Of a DNA stretch of 64,000 nt, positions 1 to 6,258 are shown in pieces; position 1 is the first letter of the stretch, and each line of letters begins with the position of its first letter. The notes beneath the pieces are model-generated. The model was not told the DNA's origin, did no database searches, and was given only the letters and a program-made list of their open reading frames with translations. The translations under genes and the position numbers were made by a program. Origin of the DNA: Ralstonia sp. ASV6 (lineage in GTDB: Bacteria > Pseudomonadota > Gammaproteobacteria > Burkholderiales > Burkholderiaceae); the NCBI RefSeq assembly GCF_016429285.1, contig NZ_JAELUI010000001.1:33181-97180 (forward strand), written 5' to 3'.

Positions 1-962
1 CCGACAAGACATACTTGACTCACGAAGGGTGCGTCCTCGCCATAGCAACGCCAGCGGGCCGTTTTGGCGTAGCGTTCTCGTTGGACAAGATGCGTCGCAT
101 GGGCTATGCCAAAGCGCCGAAACGCTACTGCAACTATCTGCACAATGAGGGTGGGAACACGGCCGTCTTACGACTGCAATTGGACGATATTGGGCCGACT
201 TATATCCATTCAAGAAACCTGGAATTTCCCAGTCTGTCCGGAAAACGGCTGACGCTCATAGGATGCGGAGCAATTGGAGGGTATCTGGCACATGCTTTGG
301 TTCGACTGGGCGCAGGCACCGGAAAAAATGGTTTGTTACGGCTAGTCGACGTCGGGCAACTCGAACCGGACAATCTTGGTCGCCACGCCCTCGGGTTCCC
401 GTCCTTGTACCAGAACAAAGCGGTTGCACTTCGAGACGAATTGATACGGCAGTTTCCGTATCTGCAGGTCGAGGCGCAGACCGACACACCAAGGTTGAAC
501 GACCAATTCTTCGCGACGGACCTCATCATTGAAGCCACCGGCGAAGAAGCGTTAAGCAGTCTTGTAAACGCATCGCACCTAGAGCACCGGCTAAGCCCCG
601 TTCTATATGTATGGGTAAAGGGCAACGGTGAATGCGTGCAGGCGCTCTGGTCTGACTCTTCGAAATTCGGATGTTTTCAGTGCCTGCGCCATGGGATTGG
701 GCCTAACTATCGTCAAGACCGGTTTCCGGTACTGGAGAGCTCGCCTCGGACTCGATTCCGAGGCTGCAGCTCATTTACACCGTACGCGGTGTCAGCCCCG
801 ATGTCTGCGGCCGCCCTTGCGGCCGATATGGTCAGCGACTGGCTGAAGAGTGCCATCAGTCCGAGATTCCGTACGCGATACCTGGAAACGGCAAACGCCT
901 TACGGGTGAAAAATCAAGATGTCGCCCCGATGACTGGATGTCCAGCATGCCAAAACCCCTGA
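1..962 (+). CDS. E1-like ThiF/HesA adenylating enzyme, 5' truncated by window edge
   Basis: The reading frame is open back to base 3, so the N-terminus lies outside the window; the TTG at 15 is only the first in-frame start here. Counting from that TTG, a Rossmann nucleotide loop GCGAIGG sits at residues 83-89, followed by D112, N120, R123 and K135, the pattern of E1/ThiF adenylation domains. Two CxxC pairs (GCFQC near 217-222, C309/C312) would bind zinc. E1-like enzymes adenylate the C-terminus of a ubiquitin-like protein or target. The ~70 residues before the E1 domain could be the end of a fused E2-like domain, as in CBASS Cap2; that is inference. The next gene, a JAB peptidase, overlaps by 25 bp, so they are surely one operon. 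Family call is firm, system call is not. Confidence 0.85.
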   Translation, partial: DKTYLTHEGCVLAIATPAGRFGVAFSLDKMRRMGYAKAPKRYCNYLHNEGGNTAVLRLQLDDIGPTYIHSRNLEFPSLSGKRLTLIGCGAIGGYLAHALVRLGAGTGKNGLLRLVDVGQLEPDNLGRHALGFPSLYQNKAVALRDELIRQFPYLQVEAQTDTPRLNDQFFATDLIIEATGEEALSSLVNASHLEHRLSPVLYVWVKGNGECVQALWSDSSKFGCFQCLRHGIGPNYRQDRFPVLESSPRTRFRGCSSFTPYAVSAPMSAAALAADMVSDWLKSAISPRFRTRYLETANALRVKNQDVAPMTGCPACQNP

Positions 963-1441
963 TTCTTGGGCACCCGTTCCAGGAAGACGCGCGAATCCTG
1001 GTTGAGTCATCGGTCCTGGCAACGCTGATGCAATTTCGGCAAACAAGCGTTGTGACACCTGAGTCCGGAGGCATTCTGCTCGGCTATCGCCGGGGCATGC
1101 ATATTCATGTGTCGACGATGACAACGCCGCTGCCAGGTGACACCCAAAACCGCTACGGCTTCCAACGTCAGGCTGAGCAGCATCAAAAAGTTGCCAATGA
1201 GCAGTGGAAGGCGGAGCGCGAGACGATGGATTACGTCGGCGAATGGCATACCCATCCGGAGACCAAACCTACACCGTCATCGATTGACTCGAGGGAGTGG
1301 CGAAAAATTTGCCAGGCAAAAAGCGAACCCATGGTGTTTTTAATTGTGGGCACTCACAATGTCCTTTGGGTCGGAGTAGGCCGAGGCAGCGCGTTGCGTG
1401 GAGCGCCTAGTCAGGTCACCTTCGAACTTGAAGGGGAATAG
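938..1441 (+). CDS. JAB/JAMM (Mov34/MPN/PAD-1) metallopeptidase
   Basis: This is a 167-residue single-domain protein with a complete JAMM zinc motif: HTHPETKPTPSSID gives HxH, seven residues, then SxxD, and the upstream ESGGILLG glutamate region is typical of the fold. JAMM enzymes remove ubiquitin-like modifiers or process their precursors. In bacterial CBASS (Cap3) and Bil systems such a gene sits next to an E1-like gene, and here it overlaps the E1 gene. ATG at 938 gives the overlap; ATG at 947 is an alternative start. The length suits the ICE/VC0181-type JAB family. All expected zinc ligands are present, so it should be active. Confidence 0.88.
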   Translation: MSSMPKPLILGHPFQEDARILVESSVLATLMQFRQTSVVTPESGGILLGYRRGMHIHVSTMTTPLPGDTQNRYGFQRQAEQHQKVANEQWKAERETMDYVGEWHTHPETKPTPSSIDSREWRKICQAKSEPMVFLIVGTHNVLWVGVGRGSALRGAPSQVTFELEGE

Positions 1442-1510
1442 ACTTGCTTCGCCCCCTCAATACGTTAGCTGTTCGCGCTATACGGTACGAAACCAACTCC
1501 CTCGACCGTA

Positions 1511-1996
1511 ATGCGACCTACAATTCTCCACGTTCCCCTTGCGCGCCTCCTAACGAGTGACGCGATGCCGCTGACGCGTGAGAGCGTTATCGACCTCGTT
1601 CGTGATATTCCAGAAGAAACAACTCGCGAAGTTCACATCGTGGTGACCATCGACCATGAACATGATGGACTACCCATTGAAGTGGCGACCATTGAGCTGA
1701 GGTCCGAGCTTGACGGCAACTGGTGCCTACAGTATGTATCGCACCCAACGCAAAGTTGCGGGCTTACAGCATCAATTGCGCCGCGCACGGACGACCTTGT
1801 CGCGTATGCACGTATGCATCGCCTATCACGGCTGCCCTCCACACTAAGTCCACTATGCGCACAAGACTTGGAGGACGAAGGCGTGGGTCCGCTGGCCATG
1901 CTAGACCTAAGGTGCGGGAATCATGCCCCTGTCGTCCCCTCAAAGTCCGACCTTGGCCAACTGGTGGCATTGGCGAGCCTCAAACCATCGCTTTAA
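1511..1996 (+). CDS. Hypothetical 161-residue protein behind the E1-JAB pair
   Basis: I do not recognise this protein. It starts 69 bp after the JAB gene on the same strand and its end overlaps by 4 bp, tail to tail, the gene on the other strand. It is soluble, without signal peptide or membrane segment, mildly acidic, with predicted alternating strands in the first half (for example VHIVVTIDHEH). It could be the last member of the ubiquitin-like operon or an unrelated passenger. Frame choice rests on the same-strand spacing and absence of a better frame. Confidence 0.55.
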   Translation: MRPTILHVPLARLLTSDAMPLTRESVIDLVRDIPEETTREVHIVVTIDHEHDGLPIEVATIELRSELDGNWCLQYVSHPTQSCGLTASIAPRTDDLVAYARMHRLSRLPSTLSPLCAQDLEDEGVGPLAMLDLRCGNHAPVVPSKSDLGQLVALASLKPSL

Positions 1997-2952
1997 CGCT
2001 GATGTTGGTCAGTCCAATAAAGGTGGTCCAACGAGTCGACGACAAGCTCGAACTTCTCACACAGGAGTAGCGGCCGGCCGTAGGCATACCACTTGAGTTC
2101 TTGACCTGCTGCGGCAAGGCGCTCCAACTCCTCCAGCGCTCGCGAATGGCTGGTTGGGGCGTCAGGCATTAGCGTCCTCGCAAGCTTGACTTCGAATTCA
2201 GCGCTGTCGGCTTTGTTCTGTAGCTGTTTCGGCCAAGAATCCTTGTCCTTGATAATCAAGTAGTCACCTTCGGCTCGAACCGCACCTGAGCCGTAGTACA
2301 CGCGCTCCACACGCCAGGGTTGGAGCTTGCTCCCTTGGAAAGCATTTCCGTACGTAACCTTGTGGCCGTAGAGCGACAAATCATAGGCATTGAGAGTCTC
2401 GCGAAAACTCTTGTTGTACTCGGCACTTCCTTTTTCGAGGCCGGCTGCGACAGCCTTGTCATATGCGTATTTCATTGCGCGCTTATAGGCATCGATGATG
2501 GCCCCAAGCTGAGAGGTGGTGTAGCAGCTCGGAATGGTGTCGTCTGCAGCAATCAGCCTACGGCGTCGAGCCACCTCAACCGCATCAGGGGGAGGGCCAA
2601 GCCCATCATCACCAGGCTTACGCACAATTGACGCTTTCCGCCGTTTCACCAAAGCTTCAGGCAGGTCGAGCTCTCCCTCGACCCTTCGCCTTGGCGCTTT
2701 GGATGCTCCGCTCACGCCACCATCCGTTCCCGCACCGACTTCGCCGTTGCAGCCATTGCGGTGGGTGGTTTCATTCGGCAGCTTGAAATGCGGGGCCTTC
2801 ACGCATTCTGTAGTGATGCACCGGTCCTCGTAGCGGACTTCGCAGAACGGACAGCAATACGGGCCGTATGAGTCCCCCGTATCCCTAAAGAGGGACTTGA
2901 ACTCTGAGGCAGTGCGCACCTCTCCGTACTTGTTCATGCCAAGCGAACTCAA
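1993..2952 (-). CDS. Hypothetical protein with N-terminal zinc-ribbon-like cluster
   Basis: A 319-residue protein. The start is a TTG at 2952 with a perfect AAGGAGG five bases upstream; an ATG follows at 2937. The N-terminal 70 residues carry CCPFC, a later C..C pair and a PHF...H...C pattern that resembles the N-terminal zinc ribbon of CoiA-like proteins. The middle is basic (RRR, KRRK) and the rest is mixed helix and strand. I recognise no nuclease or other catalytic motif. It lies 85 bp downstream of bcpB on the same strand, so it could ride on the bcp transcript. Function unknown. Confidence 0.65.
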   Translation of the reverse strand: MSSLGMNKYGEVRTASEFKSLFRDTGDSYGPYCCPFCEVRYEDRCITTECVKAPHFKLPNETTHRNGCNGEVGAGTDGGVSGASKAPRRRVEGELDLPEALVKRRKASIVRKPGDDGLGPPPDAVEVARRRRLIAADDTIPSCYTTSQLGAIIDAYKRAMKYAYDKAVAAGLEKGSAEYNKSFRETLNAYDLSLYGHKVTYGNAFQGSKLQPWRVERVYYGSGAVRAEGDYLIIKDKDSWPKQLQNKADSAEFEVKLARTLMPDAPTSHSRALEELERLAAAGQELKWYAYGRPLLLCEKFELVVDSLDHLYWTDQHQR

Positions 2953-3037
2953 ACTGACCTCCTTCTACTTATTGCCATAGACACAATCTTTCCCAAATTT
3001 CCCGTCCCGTCCCGCCAAATAGGTGCGGGTCCGTCGA

Positions 3038-4732
3038 TTAGAACTCCACGCCAACCTGAGCCATCACCGCTGGCTGCTGGCTTCGGAGTGCCGCCGGCTT
3101 ATACAGTGGCCAGCCGAACGACACGTCGTAGTTGAACGCCAGCATAGGCCCCGACGGCACGCGTCCACGCACACCAACCACGGCGCCCACCAGCTTGTCA
3201 CCAAGCAGGAACTCCGCACTGGGGCCATGCACCTTGCCCATGTCGACGCCGGCATAGATGGCTTGGCCTGCCACTCGCCAAGCCAGCTCGTTCCGCCAGA
3301 ACCAGCCATCCTCAGCCGCCAGCGTCAGTTGACCATCGAAACCGCGCACGGTGTAGCGGTTGCCGATAGTGAAGTAGTCGCTTGGCAGCACGCGTGTGCG
3401 AGCGTGCTGGATAGACCAGTTGCTCGTGTACTCGAACACCTGGCTGGCCAGCTTGAAGGGCCAGTAAAGGCTCGCGTTGGCCGTCTCAACTTGTGAACGC
3501 CCGCCGTAGCCAGGGTCACCGACGACCACGCCCGGCACGTTGGAATGGTCGGGCAGTGTTTCTCGCCACGCAACGCCGCCGTCGAGCACCACCGGGCCAA
3601 GATAGTGGCGATGCGACATCGAGGCTTCATAGCCCACGACATCGCGACGCTGGACAGCAATTTCAGTGTCGTCCAGATAGTTGCGGTTGATTTTGCGGAA
3701 GAGCTTGAACTGCGCGCCGGTACGTGATGTCGCGTCACGGTACAGCACACCGCTGATGCCGGCATTCACCTCGGAGCTATTGCCGCTGTAGACGATGGGC
3801 TCTTCGAACCCCGCCACCGTTTGGTTGTAGCGCGAGCGATTGGCACCGACGAAGAGCGTGGCATAGCCGACCGGTACGCTCCAGTTGATGGAGTAGGAGC
3901 GCGTGCCCGCAGCGGTCGAGCCTCGGTCCGTATTGGAAGATGCGGAAATCGACAACTGGTCGTAGAGGTGCAGCGGCGAGTCGATGACCAGCGAACCGCT
4001 CATCTGGTACTTGCCGGTCGACTTCAGGCCCGTGTTGTCCGCTGACAGCGACGCGTGCCAGCGCTTGTCGGTACCCGGCTTGAGCACGATGTCCGACTCG
4101 CCGACGCGCTCACCAGGAACGATGTCGAAACTCGTCTGTGACTGGCCCGGCAGGCGACGAATGCTTTCCAGAGCCTGGTCCAAATCGCGCTGGTTCAACA
4201 GGTCTCCAGGGCCGGCAAGCAACACCATTCGTGCCCAGCCGATGTTGTCATCCGAAGCATTGCGGACAGCCCCGATGCGCCCCGGCAGCACTTTGAGCAG
4301 CAACGTGCCGCTGGCCAAGTTCTGCTTCGGAATAAGCACCCGCGAGGTGACGTAGCCACGCTCAATCAGGGCGTTGTTCGCCTGCAGTTCGATAGCCTCC
4401 AGCCCCTGCTTGCCAACACACTGGCCGTTGACGGGCTTGAGCAGGTCCGGCAGCCACGAGAAGACGTTGTCCTCCAGCACGATGCCCTGAATTTGGAAGC
4501 ATGGTGTCTCCTTCGGCAGCGCAGACAGAGAGATTGCCTGTGCGGGTGCGGGTGGCGTAAAGACATCTGGGCGAGCGTTGGCACGCTCACGCGCTTGCTC
4601 GGCCTGCTGCTCTTGCAAGCGCTGGACTTCGGGGCCAGGGCCCGTAATGGGTGCAGGTGCGACTTGCGCGAGTGCGAGCGAACTAAGCGTGCCGACGTAG
4701 AGCGCGGCCGCGCGGGAAACAGCAGACAACAT
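3038..4732 (-). CDS. bcpB: TpsB/FhaC-type outer membrane transporter of CDI locus 1 (BcpB)
   Basis: This 564-residue protein should form the Omp85-family barrel that exports BcpA across the outer membrane. Seen in the sequence: a signal peptide (cleavage near residue 22), a proline-rich linker, POTRA-type segments starting near residue 75 (CFQIQGIVLEDN), a 16-strand-like barrel half, the conserved loop motif TVRGF near residue 460 and a C-terminal phenylalanine. Length is normal for the family. It is the last gene of the bcpA-...-bcpO-bcpB unit, 26 bp after bcpO, which is the Burkholderia order rather than the E. coli cdiBAI order. The copy at 33,269-34,963 has the same length and differs at few positions. 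Confidence 0.95.
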   Translation of the reverse strand: MLSAVSRAAALYVGTLSSLALAQVAPAPITGPGPEVQRLQEQQAEQARERANARPDVFTPPAPAQAISLSALPKETPCFQIQGIVLEDNVFSWLPDLLKPVNGQCVGKQGLEAIELQANNALIERGYVTSRVLIPKQNLASGTLLLKVLPGRIGAVRNASDDNIGWARMVLLAGPGDLLNQRDLDQALESIRRLPGQSQTSFDIVPGERVGESDIVLKPGTDKRWHASLSADNTGLKSTGKYQMSGSLVIDSPLHLYDQLSISASSNTDRGSTAAGTRSYSINWSVPVGYATLFVGANRSRYNQTVAGFEEPIVYSGNSSEVNAGISGVLYRDATSRTGAQFKLFRKINRNYLDDTEIAVQRRDVVGYEASMSHRHYLGPVVLDGGVAWRETLPDHSNVPGVVVGDPGYGGRSQVETANASLYWPFKLASQVFEYTSNWSIQHARTRVLPSDYFTIGNRYTVRGFDGQLTLAAEDGWFWRNELAWRVAGQAIYAGVDMGKVHGPSAEFLLGDKLVGAVVGVRGRVPSGPMLAFNYDVSFGWPLYKPAALRSQQPAVMAQVGVEF

Positions 4733-4758
4733 GATTTGGAATTGTTGGAGGGTACGGC

Positions 4759-5355
4759 TCAGTTAGTGCGACTGGAGATGGGTTGCTGCGTCGGGAAGCA
4801 CTTTTCCTTGTTGAACTTCTCGACCTCTTGCGTAATCGGCTCCCCAGCCGCGTCGCTCATTTCGACTTTGCAGCCGCCAGGCGCACGCACGAAACGCAGC
4901 GTGACCTCGGCGCGGTCGAATGTGTAGACGTTCGGCACAAAACAATGCCACCACGTGGCGCCGTTTTCCCCTTGGTCGTAGATGTCAATCCGGACCGGCT
5001 CGCCGCGTGGCACCGCAAAGTTCGCGGCCTCCCGGTACGGCATCATGCCGTTTGGCTGCCATCCGATACGCTTGTCCGCTGGTTCACAGTTGCCCGGTTT
5101 CTCTGCAATCAGCATGTGCGCCGTGGAACTGTAGTCATTCTGGAATGTGACACGCGTGGTTTGTTCCGTCGGCAGTGTCGGCGCTTCGTACTTGCCAAAG
5201 ATGAACCATCCACAGCCGGAAAGCATCGTGGTCGTGACGAGTACGGCGCCCACGACCGCAACTCTTGTGCTGCGTGGGCCGTGTAGGTTACTCCCAACCT
5301 GATTTTCCGCTCCGTGCCCCACTGCGGACGGTGCGTTAGACAGCGAAAACTTCAC
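4759..5355 (-). CDS. bcpO: Small lipoprotein of CDI locus 1 (BcpO)
   Basis: A 198-residue protein with a hydrophobic stretch ending in the lipobox LSGC (lipidated C48), so it should be a periplasm-facing lipoprotein. The 30 residues before the hydrophobic core are unusually long for a signal sequence, but the ATG at 5355 overlaps the upstream stop in ATGA and the same start is kept in the second copy. The mature part has five further cysteines. In Burkholderia class I bcp loci a small lipoprotein gene sits between bcpI and bcpB; position and type match. Its role in that family is not well defined. Confidence 0.85.
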   Translation of the reverse strand: MKFSLSNAPSAVGHGAENQVGSNLHGPRSTRVAVVGAVLVTTTMLSGCGWFIFGKYEAPTLPTEQTTRVTFQNDYSSTAHMLIAEKPGNCEPADKRIGWQPNGMMPYREAANFAVPRGEPVRIDIYDQGENGATWWHCFVPNVYTFDRAEVTLRFVRAPGGCKVEMSDAAGEPITQEVEKFNKEKCFPTQQPISSRTN

Positions 5356-5576
5356 CTTCCAACCCCTCTCTTATCTTTTTGGTCTTCGCGATTTCTCACG
5401 AAGGACAGGACACTTAGGTATGCGGCGATGGCCATCGACCAGAACAAGCAGGCATAGGCCAACACCACAAACTGTTTGGTAGTTACAGCAAAACCCAAGG
5501 CTCGAAAGAACACCAATCCGGCCAGTAGCAGCCAAGGAAAGACGACTGCTTTGAGGACCAACCAACCAGCTCTCAT
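5352..5576 (-). CDS. Two-helix small membrane protein, third of conserved triad (locus 1)
   Basis: A 74-residue protein with two hydrophobic helices (roughly residues 8-29 and 36-58) and a charged tail. It overlaps its neighbours on both sides by 4 bp (with the 98-residue gene upstream and bcpO downstream), so the genes are translationally coupled. The counterpart at 35,584-35,808 is also 74 residues and about four-fifths identical. It resembles the 71-residue gene two positions upstream (PW.L.AG, then a conserved LAY/LAF.C segment), suggesting an old tandem duplication. No known family recognised. Confidence 0.8.
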   Translation of the reverse strand: MRAGWLVLKAVVFPWLLLAGLVFFRALGFAVTTKQFVVLAYACLFWSMAIAAYLSVLSFVRNREDQKDKRGVGR

Positions 5577-5869
5577 TCCGGGCTGTCTTTCTTATGTTGG
5601 TACTGACGGCGAAGCAGCCGGACTGCGTGAATAACTTCCAGTGCCAGCCAAACCGCCCCAACGAGCGTCATGACAACGACGACACCGTGATGCTTTGCCT
5701 CACCCGGAACGACGCTATCGCTGTGGAGCACGTTCGCGTTGAGCCACAGCATCCAATCGCGAAGCCAGTAGGTGGCACCCATGATGGCCAAGCCGCAGGT
5801 CAAGCGAGAAGCAATGCCTTTCCAGCCTGGATGCTCCACTGCACGGTCAAGGGATGCGAATAGGTTCAC
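5573..5869 (-). CDS. Two-helix 98-residue membrane protein, second of conserved triad (locus 1)
   Basis: The frame stays open further upstream, but the start is placed at GTG 5869 because this gives GTGA overlap with the preceding stop and exactly the 98 residues of the copy at 35,805-36,101, which uses ATG. Two hydrophobic helices surround a hydrophilic segment (HSDSVVPGEAKHHG); the tail RRQYQHKK is basic. The protein is almost unchanged between the two bcp loci. Family unknown; tight coupling to bcpO suggests a shared envelope role. Confidence 0.75.
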   Translation of the reverse strand: MNLFASLDRAVEHPGWKGIASRLTCGLAIMGATYWLRDWMLWLNANVLHSDSVVPGEAKHHGVVVVMTLVGAVWLALEVIHAVRLLRRQYQHKKDSPE

Positions 5870-6081
5870 TGAGATTCTCGTTTGCGCTTCTGCGTCTTCC
5901 ATTGAAGAAACCCGAACCAAAGGGCAAATGCTAGTGACTGAAATCCACATACAAAGGCCAAGTAGATGACATGACGCTCCACCAGAGGAACACCAACTAA
6001 GTGGAGAAGAACTCCTCCGGCGAATAGCATCCATGGAGCGAGCACTGCGCTGCCCAGGTCAACCATTTTTCGCCCGTTCAT
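5866..6081 (-). CDS. Two-helix 71-residue membrane protein, first of conserved triad (locus 1)
   Basis: A 71-residue protein with two hydrophobic helices and a strongly basic C-terminus (WKTQKRKRES). Its stop overlaps the start of the next gene. The copy at 36,098-36,313 keeps length and both helices. It begins 38 bp after the 45-residue peptide gene, just inside the part of the locus that is shared by both copies, so it is not part of the toxin/immunity exchange cassette. No known family recognised. Confidence 0.78.
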   Translation of the reverse strand: MNGRKMVDLGSAVLAPWMLFAGGVLLHLVGVPLVERHVIYLAFVCGFQSLAFALWFGFLQWKTQKRKRESQ

Positions 6082-6119
6082 CTTATTGGTGCCCCGTCGT
6101 CACAAAAGCTCTCCGCGGC

Positions 6120-6257
6120 TCAGCTGAACAAAAATTTTTTAGCTAGAAGTCCAAGAAACACTAACCAGAAGGCTGTGACCAAGACTATGTAAACCGTCCT
6201 GGACCGCTTGCCCATCTTTGCCCATGTTTCATCATCTGGGCCGCCTGGTGCTGCCAT
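6120..6257 (-). CDS. 45-residue single-helix peptide; candidate immunity gene of locus 1
   Basis: ATG at 6257 follows the bcpA stop by one base and has AGGAGGAAA upstream, made by the last codons of bcpA. The peptide has an acidic start (PDDE), a KRSR stretch, one hydrophobic helix (about residues 22-38) and ends KKFLFS. The stop codon lies at the point where similarity to locus 2 resumes, so the gene belongs to the locus-specific cassette. In locus 2 the gene in the same stop-N-ATG position is the 210-residue immunity gene. By position this peptide is therefore the immunity candidate, but it also resembles the 43-residue accessory peptide of locus 2, so the call stays open. Confidence 0.7.
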   Translation of the reverse strand: MAAPGGPDDETWAKMGKRSRTVYIVLVTAFWLVFLGLLAKKFLFS

Positions 6258-6258
6258 T

